Below are positions 9,249 through 16,967 of a DNA stretch of 29,048 nt, piece by piece. Made by a program: the position numbers and the translations under genes. The notes beneath the pieces are model-generated. The model was not told where the DNA came from and did no database searches. It worked only from the letters and a program-made list of their open reading frames with translations. The stretch spans positions 1,460,283 through 1,489,330 of the forward strand of contig BFEA01000088.1 in NCBI GenBank assembly GCA_003427395.1, given 5' to 3'. Numbering within the stretch: position 1 is the stretch's first letter; each line of letters starts with the position of its first letter. The DNA is from Chara braunii (lineage: Eukaryota > Streptophyta > Charophyceae > Charales > Characeae).

Positions 9249-9367
9249 CCTGTTGCTGTCTCTGTCTCTCGCTCTCTCCCTCTCTCTCCCTCTCTCTCAC
9301 TCTCTCTCCCTCTCTTTGTCTCTCTCCCTGTTGCTGTCTCTGTCTCTCGCTCTCTCTGTCTCTCTCC

Positions 9368-9412
<45 letters not shown>

Positions 9413-9424
9413 GCACACACACAC
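9193..9424. repeat. Compound (CT)n / interrupted CT / (CA)n microsatellite
   Basis: A pure CT tract runs to about 9245. CT-rich sequence with CCCTGTTGCTGTCTCTGTCTC units follows, then (CA)n at 9390-9424. Serine/leucine-rich and Arg/Glu-rich ORFs on both strands here are repeat artefacts. Confidence 0.97.
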
Positions 9425-9510
9425 TCGTTTGCTGCATTGGTATATATATGCGTGTGCTGTCAGACCCTGTCAAATCTGACAGACGGAGGGAACACAGGTG
9501 TGGCGGGCAA

Positions 9511-9514
<4 letters not shown>

Positions 9515-9589
<75 letters not shown>

Positions 9590-9597
9590 CCCCCCCC
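9515..9597. repeat. (CT)n followed by an 11-base C run
   Basis: A pure CT tract ends in a poly-C run at 9587-9597, then decays into CT-rich sequence. Confidence 0.97.
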
Positions 9598-9666
9598 TTC
9601 TGTTGCTCTCTGCCGCTGTCTCTCTCTTTCTCTCTGAGACTCCCTCTCTCTCTGTCTGTCGGTCTG

Positions 9667-9667
<1 letters not shown>

Positions 9668-9706
<39 letters not shown>
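9668..9706. repeat. (CT)n microsatellite
   Basis: Third CT tract of the cluster. Its 3' flank (about 9722-9780) resembles the 3' flank of the first cluster (about 9436-9495), which suggests that a microsatellite plus flank was duplicated. Confidence 0.95.
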
Positions 9707-9709
<3 letters not shown>

Positions 9710-9790
9710 CATGTTCTGCATGCCACATTGATATCCATGTGCTGTTAGAGCCTGTTGCATCTGACAGAGAGGGAGGGAATGATGATGGGG

Positions 9791-11284
9791 CAGCTGGGTA
9801 AAAGATAGGGTAGCGGTTGCTTTCTTTTCTCATTTCCTCCCACTCGAGTTTCCAATGTGTACAGGGTTTCGAACCCTTGTTGTTCAGCTTGCAATTGGGT
9901 TGTGCATTCTCACAAATTGAAGACTTTGTGAAGTACACAGGTTTGACAATGGGGTTGTGCACTCTCACCGTGTCTCACGAGCCTAGTTAGCAGGTGATGA
10001 AAATGGGTGCTTTACACCCACGACCTGCCCCTAAAATCATGTACAAATGTTGTGTGTATTTACCTTGGGTCATGTGGACATGAAACGTAGACCTATCTAT
10101 TACCAGTCTTAGGGTCAGTCCGTAGGTCTAGCTCTGTTTTCTCGGAAAGGACAGTCAGTCGTGGCCTAGTCAGTCCTCAAAGAGTCAACTTGACCCTTGG
10201 CAGTCCTAAGGGGCAGTCTGTCAATATTTAAAACGTCAAGTGTTCCAAATCCAGCCATGAAGGGGCACAGGCATTGGCAGTCCCAGTCCAGCAGCATGTA
10301 CCAGAGTGGGATTGCACATTCAAAGGGCATGGGACCGGGCAGGCCAGACCACCAAGCGAAACAATATAAAGAAAGAGGCAGTGCCCAGCCATTCATTCAT
10401 TCACCTGCGAGCTGTGTGGAAGCGCTGTCCAAGTGACTTGTGCGTTGACTCTACAGGTTGTCAGCAGGAAGCCTGGAGAGGGTGAGCAGCCATAACTGCT
10501 AGTGAGGAGGGAGACAACGGTGGCCATAGCCGCGAGTGTGACACAGGAGGAGAGTGTGTGTGTGTGTGTGTGTGCGTAGACATTCACGGTAGTTCCTAGT
10601 GTGTGTGTACATGTGTGTGAGTGAGTGTGAGTGTGTCTGATGGATACAGTGTTCGGGTGGGAATTCAGACTGACGCTCAGACGCCATAGCCGCAAGATGT
10701 GACAAGTTGACTTATGCTGAGTTCCTGGCCGGAGGCCATATCTCTGCGTTTTCTGTGTGGGCGCAATGCGCCATCTCAAGCTTGGTACCGATTCTGCGTT
10801 GAGGAAGTTGTTTTGCCATCGGCACCTTCATGTATGCATGTTGGAAGTGAAATCGAGACAAGTGTGATTGTATTGGTAGTGGAGCTGGTTCCCGTTGTCT
10901 GCGCAAGCGTCGCGGAGGCCAAGAGAGAGGAAGAAGCCGATTGACGCGAAGTAGACGTTGACAATATTGAGAGAAGGACGTGCGCGAGGGAAAGTTCGCC
11001 ATCATAGGGGACGGCAGCCATAGCTGCTAGCTTGGAGAAGAAGAATGACGGAAGAGAAGACAGAGGTGATGAAGAAGAAGTTGGTAACAGGCATAATCGA
11101 CGAAAGAAAGAGAAGTCGGCCTTTGTTGAGCTTGAGGACGAAGAAGAAGTGGGCTATCTGACACCTGTGGCCTAGGCCGCGGACATTTCGGTCGCTGCGG
11201 CCGAGAATCTCGGCCGCGGCCGCGGCCGATGAGGCCCAATTTGCGGCCTGTTTTTTTAATATTTTTTTTTACCCCTAAAAATAT
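9791..11284. other. No recognisable gene; dispersed short motifs
   Basis: Visible items: a direct repeat of GGGTTGTGCAYTCTCAC (about 9897 and 9952); several CAGTC-rich stretches at 10108-10220; a TATA-like AATATAAAG at about 10363; (GT)n at 10553-10574; and a motif close to GCCATAGCYGCNAG four times (about 10488, 10523, 10683, 11016). A CGGCCG-rich block lies at 11170-11240. None of the ORFs looks like a protein. The AATATAAAG could be a promoter TATA box but has no gene to support it. Confidence 0.45.
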
Positions 11285-11371
11285 GTAAAAAATATATATA
11301 TAATATATAAAATTTATATATATATATATATAAAATATAATATATATATGATATATATATATATATATATG
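11285..11371. repeat. (TA)n-rich low-complexity tract
   Basis: Nearly pure A/T with long TA runs. It separates the CGGCCG-rich block from the hairpin at 11372. Confidence 0.95.
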
Positions 11372-11402
11372 GGGGTGTAGGTCTTGGAAAACCCTACACC
11401 CC
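11372..11402. repeat. Hairpin related to the one at the window start
   Basis: GGGGTGTAGG (11372-11381) is the reverse complement of CCTACACCCC (11393-11402), with an 11-base loop. The stem shares GTGTAGG/CCTACAC with 34-70. Here too the hairpin borders A/T-rich DNA, with a CGGCCG-rich block nearby, but in mirrored order. Confidence 0.75.
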
Positions 11403-11553
11403 TGTATTTGTTTCTTGGGAATCCGACTTTGTTTAGGATTTTTAAAAAATCAAGAACTAAATTGGATTTAAAAAAAAAAAAAAAAAAAGCAGGATTTTTT
11501 TTTGTCATTTTTTATCATGAGATATATGGTCCCTGAGTTGACCTGTATTTTTT

Positions 11554-11805
11554 TTAGAAATGAAATTGGTCCGGCGTTTTGGGAACGCTGGACCCCCAGG
11601 AGCAAAAAATTCTGACCGGATTTTGGCAAAAAAAGTCAGTTTTGATTTCATTCAAAAAATATAATATGTCCGTTTTGACAAAATGGTTGTTCCTCCCACT
11701 AAACAGCTCTGCCAACCCTGCTAGATGACTAGGTGGCTCCCGTATACCCCTCTCGAAGGTAGCCCAGAACTCAACCTGTTGGTCCTGGTCAGGTGCTTGC
11801 CTCAA
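11554..11805 (-). CDS. Small hypothetical ORF at the end of the minus-strand array
   Basis: The 83-codon frame starts at a TTG. Its first half (QDQQVEFWATFERGIREPP) looks protein-like and follows the 11810-12688 ORF after only a few bases. Its second half is simply the reverse translation of the 91-bp repeat. It may be the truncated last member of the array. Coding status is doubtful. Confidence 0.25.
   Translation of the reverse strand: MRQAPDQDQQVEFWATFERGIREPPSHLAGLAELFSGRNNHFVKTDILYFLNEIKTDFFCQNPVRIFCSWGSSVPKTPDQFHF
11601..11691 (+). repeat. 91-bp dispersed repeat, copy 1
   Basis: The string AGCAAAAAATTCTGACCGGA through CAAAATGGTTGTT is matched at 16611-16702 with about six substitutions and one A-run length change. 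Both copies are in the same orientation. Here it lies at the 3' end of the minus-strand ORF array. Confidence 0.92.
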
Positions 11806-11809
11806 GCCC

Positions 11810-12688
11810 CTAGGCGAAGCTGCTCTTAAGCAGTTCGACTAGTTCTAGACCTTCGTTGCCAAACCGGGGCCCCTCCTTCCGGAGAGCGTAATAGGCGTGG
11901 TGCTCGTCACCACTGTGTAGGAGGTCTAGGATCTCTAGAAAACTTAGGTGTACCTGAACCAACCGGTCAAACCCTCCAAGATACTCTTCCAAGACAAATA
12001 GCGGAATGGGGAGCCTCAACGCCTTCTCTGAGTGTGGTAAAAACCCTCCCCGGGCTAGACGGAGGGACACCGTGACTGATCTAATCGCTCCTCTTAAGCT
12101 GAACTCCTCCTCCCGGTATCTTTCCACCACCTCCTGAAGTATGTCTATAGCGGGAGTTTCGACCGCCCACATATACTGATCAAGACTAGGTATTACCCCA
12201 AGGTTCTTATCGCGCGTGCCGTGCTCGACCACCCTACGAATGATTTTCGAAAGTTCCGACGTTTGGTAATAGAGGAAACCCTTAACCGCCAAGTCCACCG
12301 ATCCCTGAACCACTCTCCCTCGTCTATCCCTATCGAAAGCCACAAGCGGCACCACCAACAACCAAACGCCCGACCGCAACAGTATTGACTTCCAGGGCCT
12401 ATCCACTCTGCCGACTCGTGCCACCAAAGTCGAGCTACCTGGCAATGTAAACTCTACCCAATCTTCGTTCACGAATTTCGGCTCTCTGAATCCGAACGGT
12501 TCCAATTCTATCGGGTGCTCGACCCTACTGTGAGACATCTTGGCGTCGTCTGTCCTTCCGTTCAGTATTCGGGCCATATCTACCTCTCCACTTATCTCGG
12601 CCTCTCGTAGCTCCTCCCGGATGCGGAACACAATACGGCGTAGCTCTCTACGAGTGGGAACTGGCCTGTCCAAGCAATAAGGAGCCAC
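11810..12688 (-). CDS. Hypothetical accessory ORF of the retroelement region, about 292 residues
   Basis: This is the longest unbroken minus-strand frame in the composite element. It opens with GTG; the same frame upstream has TAG stops near 12790, so the true start is unclear and the N-terminus may have been lost. The protein alternates predicted beta-rich segments (SGVWLLVVPLVAFDRDRRG, AIRSVTVSLRLARGGF) with amphipathic helices (SELSKIIRRVVEHGTRDKN, AIDILQEVVERYREEEF). The order VDLAVKGFLYYQ, helix, then QYMWAVETPAI loosely follows the DVGIYVP, CWQRA helix, SWST order of the plus-strand family at 16.9-19.0 kb. That relationship is my inference. No catalytic motif or membrane segment is seen. 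Neighbouring ORFs on this strand are close-packed. Confidence 0.45.
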   Translation of the reverse strand: MAPYCLDRPVPTRRELRRIVFRIREELREAEISGEVDMARILNGRTDDAKMSHSRVEHPIELEPFGFREPKFVNEDWVEFTLPGSSTLVARVGRVDRPWKSILLRSGVWLLVVPLVAFDRDRRGRVVQGSVDLAVKGFLYYQTSELSKIIRRVVEHGTRDKNLGVIPSLDQYMWAVETPAIDILQEVVERYREEEFSLRGAIRSVTVSLRLARGGFLPHSEKALRLPIPLFVLEEYLGGFDRLVQVHLSFLEILDLLHSGDEHHAYYALRKEGPRFGNEGLELVELLKSSFA

Positions 12689-12834
12689 CCAAGCTCGACA
12701 GTAGACGTTCCCAGTCGGACCGCTCTCTGCACTACCGTTAAAAGTCTCTGGTGCACCACTCTGGTACCGAAAATCAGCCCCGGCAAAAACCTAGGGACCG
12801 TCTCTGACCTCACAAAGGTCGCTCTAGGAAGCTC

Positions 12835-13242
12835 TCAATCATATGCAAACCTCACAGTGTAGACTGCAACTGTATCTGCTCCACTCCCCTGAGCGAACTC
12901 TCTAAAGATCTGGGCACCAAACCTCCGACCTAACGCTGTCAAACAGAGGAGGGTTGGATAACGCCTGGTAGTATCTATCACGAGACACTCCCACTCTCTC
13001 CCTGACAAGTACAGCCTCACGCTCACATTTGCTCGTAAAGGCGCCGCCTCCCTGTCTCTCTTGACACAGGCCCTGGTTTCAGCCTCTATTCTCACCCACA
13101 GGAAAACACCGTCTCGGACTATTAATCCCTCCTTTCTGGTAGATCTGTATTTGCTCTTCCCTTCTAGCGGCAAACTGATCACGTCGCAAGAGCCCCTCTC
13201 CCCGATCAAGGATATTTGAAAAGCCGACTCGATATGTACCAT
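12835..13242 (-). CDS. Hypothetical accessory ORF of the minus-strand array
   Basis: This is a 135-codon frame from ATG at 13242 to TGA at 12835. It contains two strand-rich stretches (GVFLWVRIEAETRA and ANVSVRLYLSGREWECLVI) and a helix (LGRRFGAQIFREFAQG) followed by a strand (DTVAVYTVRFAYD). The same frame stays open after the stop as FVRSETVPRFLPGLIFGTR down to about 12592, suggesting that the TGA interrupts a longer protein. A shift of frame would then lead into the 11810-12688 ORF. The family is not recognised. The ORF is oriented away from the GC-rich arm on its right, divergent to the plus-strand array. Confidence 0.45.
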   Translation of the reverse strand: MVHIESAFQISLIGERGSCDVISLPLEGKSKYRSTRKEGLIVRDGVFLWVRIEAETRACVKRDREAAPLRANVSVRLYLSGREWECLVIDTTRRYPTLLCLTALGRRFGAQIFREFAQGSGADTVAVYTVRFAYD

Positions 13243-13982
13243 TCCTAATCAAGAAACCAAGTAGAACCCTCAATAAATCTCTCCCTGTGTGACTCTCGGA
13301 CTGTTGAGCTCACTGACCGCCACGACAGGCCTCCTCCAATCCTTCCTGTAACCCTCCAAGACGTGAACAGGCCTAGGAGAGAACCGCCCTCTGGCGTATT
13401 TCCCCTTTACCCTCGTGTCAAGGAAGAGGTCAGATCAGTGTACCATCATCGCTGACCTACCTCTCTTACCGCGACCTGAGCACGAGCCGGCCAACTCATG
13501 TGCTCGAGGGTGGACCGAAGTCACACACGGATAAGAGGGTGGTGTCTCACTCGTGCAACCTCACTCCTATCCATGCCTCTACTCGTTCCTACCTCAGGCA
13601 TGGTCTCTCATCCCGACTCGTGTAGTGTATCAACCCGCCCAGCTATCCATCAGGATTAGCTAGCCTATCTAGTCCCGCCCATTTCCTAGCAATCCGGGGC
13701 GCTTCTCCGCTTCCCTTCAGACCCTTTAAATTCTTCCCTTGCTTCCAATTTTCTCTCTAGGAATTGATATCAGGGTGGACTGACAAATGGGGTGGGAAAA
13801 TCAGAAGGACCCTCTCAATCACAAGGAAATAGCAGAAAGGAAATGCAAGACGAAATCACGAAATGCGAGAATCACAATCTCACCGGTTCGATCGCAAGCT
13901 GACAAAGTGTCGTACCGCCCGGTATCTCCTCATCTGCTGACCACCGGTAGGTTGATCACTCATAGCGTGTTCGAAAGCTCGG
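13243..13982. other. No clear gene; flank between minus-strand array and GC-rich arm
   Basis: The sequence is mixed, CT-rich on the plus strand, with only short frames. TGATATCAGGGT at 13765-13776 matches nine of twelve bases of the usual initiator-tRNA primer-binding site (TGGTATCAGAGC). It is not preceded by a CA-ending LTR that I can define. Confidence 0.35.
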
Positions 13983-14459
13983 TTCGAAAGTCGGTTCGGA
14001 CTCGTACCTCTTCGGTGTCAACAAAGCTCGGATGGACCCGTCTGAGTCACTAGGCCGCCGTAGGGATGTCAAAGGGCTCAAAAGTTGAAGTACCCCCTTC
14101 GAAAGCCCGGTTCCGACTCGTACCTCTTCGGTGCCAACAAAGCTCGGATGGGCCCGCCTGAGTCACTAGGCCGCCGTAGGCATGTCAAAGGGCTCAAAAG
14201 TCAAGGTACNNNNNNNNNNNNNNNNNNNNNNNNNNNNNNNNNNNNNNNNNNNNNNNNNNNNNNNNNNNNNNNNNNNNNNNNNNNNNNNNNNNNNNNNNNN
14301 NNNNNNNNNNNNNNNNNNNNNNNNNNNNNNNNNNNNNNNNNNNNNNNNNNNNNNNNNNNGTTCAGACTCGTACCTCTTCGGTGCCAACAAAGCTCGGATG
14401 GGCCCGCCTGAGTCACTAGGCCGCCGTAGGCATGTCAAAGGGCTCAAAAGTCAAAGTAC
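13983..14459 (+). repeat. 116-bp tandem repeat, interrupted by the N gap
   Basis: Units carry CGTACCTCTTCGGTGYCAAC and end ATGTCAAAGGGCTCAAAAGT. The marker TACCTCTTCGG starts at 14005, 14121 and 14371; the first interval is 116. The 14121-14371 interval includes the N gap and is not a multiple, so unit number there is unknown. One full and one partial unit lie in the right arm at about 28905-29048. Confidence 0.9.
14210..14359. other. 150-base assembly gap
   Basis: Exactly 150 N bases lie inside the 116-bp tandem array, where short-read assembly would be expected to collapse. The true length is unknown. Confidence 1.
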
Positions 14460-14475
14460 CCCTTTCGAAAGCCCG

Positions 14476-14745
14476 CTTCACGGTCGTGCCTCTTCACAAA
14501 CATACCCCTTGAAAAACCCACTTCAAGGCCGTACCTCTTCGTGGGCGTACCTCTAAAAGAGCGCGCTTCGCGGCCGCACCTCTTCGCGAACGTACCTCTT
14601 GGAAGCCCCGCTTCACGGTCGCACCTCTTTGCGAACGTACCTCTTGAAAGGCCCGCTTCACGGTCGCACCTCTTCGCGAACGTACTTCTTGAAAGGCCCA
14701 CTTCGCGGTCGCACCCTTTCGCGTATGTGCCTCTTCTCAAACGTG
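14476..14745 (+). repeat. 45-bp tandem repeat (15 codons), left arm
   Basis: CTTCRCGGTCGCACCTCTTC units start at 14476, 14521, 14566, 14611, 14656 and 14701, exactly 45 bases apart. Since 45 is a multiple of three, several frames stay open. The minus strand (14740-14444) reads as repeats of GTFAKRCDREAGLSR. The same array is in the right arm at about 28624-28890 on the plus strand. Confidence 0.95.
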
Positions 14746-15284
14746 CCTCTTAATTGGCCTGGCTCAAGAATGTCCGGATAACTCACTTCTGGCATGCACC
14801 CCGCAGATGGCGCCCTTTTGGGAAATGCTCACTCGATAAAATGCCCCTTGAGCGAATTGTCCGCTCGGGTAGAAATATCCGCTCGGGACAATGCCCACTC
14901 AAACGTCCCTTCAGCGAAGTGTCCGCTCGATGGTGAAGGTGTCTCTTCGATAGGCTACCCCTCCGATAGAGCGTCCCTTTCAGCGTGGCTGGCTCGGAAC
15001 TGTGTTTCTGCAATCCACCGGGACTCCTCACTTGGGGAAGTTCGACCCGGGGAAGTACCTCTTAGGAGAGCCCAGCCCAGGATGCGCTCCCTCTGCGGAC
15101 TTCGGTTCGTAAGCTGCCTCCTTGCGCCCTTCCCTACCCGCGAGAAGTGTTAGGCATGCCCTGTTCGATCCCGCAGTCGCACGAGTGAGCTGAATGTCTC
15201 CCCCTCCCCCGTCGCTTTTACATTCAGAGAACGTGTGCGCGATTGGCTGCCCGCAGTCGCACACTCGCGCGTTCGCAGGCGCTC

Positions 15285-15680
15285 AGATAGCCGCGCGCAG
15301 TTGTGCGCGTGTTTGCGGGTTCGGGAGGGGCCGTGCGCAGTAGTGTGCTTGAGTGCGCGTAGTCGCGGGTGCGAGGATGACCGTACACAGTTGCGCACTT
15401 GAACGCGCGTGCTCGCCGGCGCGCGGATGACCATACACAGTTGCACGATCGAACGCGCGTGCTCACGAGCGCGCAGATAACCGTACACAGTTGCGCGCTT
15501 GAACGCATATGCTCGCGGGTGCGCGAATGACCGTTCACAGTTGCGCGCTTGAATGCGCGTGCTCGCGGGCGCCCGGATGGTCGTACGTAGTCTCGTACTA
15601 GCGAGCGGGTGGCTGTACGCAGTCGCATACTTGATCGCGGGTGCTCGAGGGTGCGCGGATGGCTGTACGCAGTCCCGGAC
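15285..15680 (+). repeat. 50-bp tandem repeat, left arm
   Basis: The marker CCGTACACAGTTGCGC recurs with its ACACAG core or variants at 15335, 15385, 15435, 15485, 15535 and 15585 (spacing exactly 50). Shorter-spaced variants are at 15295 and 15617, and another is at 15667. The unit is CpG- and GCGCGY-rich. The reverse-complement array lies at about 27690-28120. Confidence 0.92.
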
Positions 15681-16398
15681 TCCCCGTTAGCCCAACCCCC
15701 TTTTCCCTTTCACTGTGCGTGCGAGAGCACGGGAGCGCGCAGTTGCTCGCGGGTGTGAGCTATCTCCGCTCCCTTTCTCTGTGCGCAGATACGCGGACAC
15801 ACCTCAGTTCCACCGTTGAGCGCCGATGCTCAGCCCCCGCGGAGTGTCCTCCGCTGTGTGCATCTTGGGTTGCGCGTGCGAGAAGTCCCCTCTCCAGCGC
15901 GTCTCTCGCCCCTCATGCTCCCGTTTGTGTACGTCGAAAGTTAGCTCCTTTCACCTCCACCTGTCTCAGATCGAACATGCGTCTCGCGCGCTCGTGTGTC
16001 CCGAGCGTGCTGGTCTCCTATCAACATGTCTAACGCGCCTAGCATTCCGTGTGCGTGTCCCGTATACGCCCTTCCCCCCGTGCATGCGTGAAGTCTCTTG
16101 TACGTATAGGCGCCCTGTTCGCACCCCCCCCATGCGCGGATGTCCCAAGTATGTCTTCCGTCGGTGCATGTCCGTGCACACTCCGAGCGCTTGCATTCCC
16201 GTGTGTGATGGTTTCTCCCGTCGTCTGTTCCGTGCACCTGTTCCCCCAAGTTCTCGTATGCGCACGTGCGAAGTGTCCCTGGGCGTCCCCCACACGTGCG
16301 GGAGCTCTGTGCGTGTCTCCAGTTCGCGCCTGCGGAAAGTGTCCAGTGCGCCTTGCCCCGTATGCGAGAAGTCCCCCCAACTTGAGCCCTGTTGGGCT

Positions 16399-16404
16399 TA
16401 TAAA
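16399..16404 (+). promoter_or_regulatory. TATA box near the inner end of the left arm
   Basis: GGGCTTATAAAGTATGCAGC contains TATAAA at 16399-16404 in GC-rich surroundings, about 60 bp before the arm ends. It points right, toward the accessory ORFs and gag-pol. It is conserved in the right arm (26981-26986). Confidence 0.6.
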
Positions 16405-16465
16405 GTATGCAGCTCCCAGCCTCAGCCCACTCACGGCCCCAAAGTGTCGGTGTGGGCCTGCTGCA

Positions 16466-16587
16466 ATCTGGTCTATGATTGAGACCAGATACCCAAAAAA
16501 AAAAAATAATAAAAATAATTTTATTATTATTATTATTATTTTTTTTTTTTTTTTTTTTTTTTTTTTGGTCTTAACCATAGACCAGAT
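16466..16587. mobile_element. Foldback A/T-rich insertion at the inner edge of the left arm
   Basis: ATCTGGTCTATG (16466-16477) is the perfect inverse of CATAGACCAGAT (16576-16587). Between them lies a poly-A/ATT/poly-T stretch that can itself fold. The element begins exactly where similarity between the two arms ends, and the right arm lacks it. It is probably a small foldback insertion; polymerase slippage may have altered its length in assembly. Confidence 0.6.
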
Positions 16588-16610
16588 ACATGTAGTGGGT
16601 CCGGCCCACG

Positions 16611-16702
16611 AGCAAAAAAATTCCGACCGGATTTTGGCAAAAAAAGTCAGTTTTGATTTCGTTCAAAAAATATAGTATGTCCGTTTTGACGAAATGGCTG
16701 TT
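16611..16702 (+). repeat. 91-bp dispersed repeat, copy 2
   Basis: Same orientation as 11601-11691, about 5 kb away, beginning AGCAAAAAAATTCCGACCGG and ending CGAAATGGCTGTT. Here it precedes the plus-strand ORF array. Confidence 0.92.
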
Positions 16703-16712
16703 AAGGGGGTTC

Positions 16713-16895
16713 GACCCATTGGTTAGGGAAGCGTCTCTCCTGGGGTTCTTCGAGTTGCGCTCGTATTATAGGCGAGTCGGGGACTGGGACGAGGACGAGC
16801 AAGAGGAGCATCAGCAGGAAGACTGGCCTGAGGAACCGTTATTCGTCGACGAAGAGGAAATGTGGGAAGTGCGATGGCCACGGTTGGGGGCCTAG
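16713..16895 (+). CDS. Small acidic hypothetical ORF
   Basis: The frame opens inside the 91-bp repeat and gives a protein-like stretch from about 16713: VREASLLGFFELRSYYRR, then an acidic segment (DWDEDEQEEHQQEDWPEEP). It ends at TAG 16893. It has no ATG of its own after the repeat, so it is either a fragment or a decayed first ORF of the array. Unknown family. Confidence 0.3.
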   Translation, partial: DPLVREASLLGFFELRSYYRRVGDWDEDEQEEHQQEDWPEEPLFVDEEEMWEVRWPRLGA

Positions 16896-16967
16896 AGTGA
16901 GCTTGGTAAGGAACTCTATGTCGAGGGATGTGCAAATCGGGAATGAGAAGACGATAGAAGATGGGAA

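Larger units (their letters stand above)
13983..16465 (+). repeat. GC-rich LTR-like arm, left copy (inverted relative to 26920-29048)
   Basis: From about 14360 to 16465 this sequence aligns in reverse complement with 26920 to about 29004. Identity is roughly 95 per cent by eye, mostly transitions, with an indel of about 33 bp near 16250 (27105 in the other copy). Internal order: 116-bp tandem units, 45-bp units, a unique part, 50-bp units, a unique CpG-rich part and a TATA box near the inner end. The arms resemble long LTRs in composition and promoter position, but their orientation is inverted. The outer end is obscured by the N gap and by the window edge. Confidence 0.85.

Noticed and set aside
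9840-9930. tRNA gene on the minus strand
   Set aside because: A T-arm-like string and a six-of-seven acceptor match exist, but the D-loop lacks GG and no 5-bp anticodon stem with a 7-base loop can be formed.
9085-9968. Long Ser/Leu-rich and Arg/Glu-rich ORFs on both strands
   Set aside because: They are translations of CT/GA and CA/GT microsatellites in several frames, with no non-repeat protein content.
10361-10372. Promoter for an unannotated gene at 10.4-11.2 kb
   Set aside because: AATATAAAG is TATA-like, but no downstream ORF or splice pattern supports a gene.
14085-14556. ORFs running through the N gap
   Set aside because: The 150 undetermined bases were treated as open frame, so there is no real evidence for these proteins.
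15641-16675. Overlapping ORFs of 130-218 codons on both strands in the left arm
   Set aside because: They arise from CpG-rich sequence with few stops. The mirrored frames in the right arm are broken at different points by indels (27.1 kb), and composition is not protein-like.
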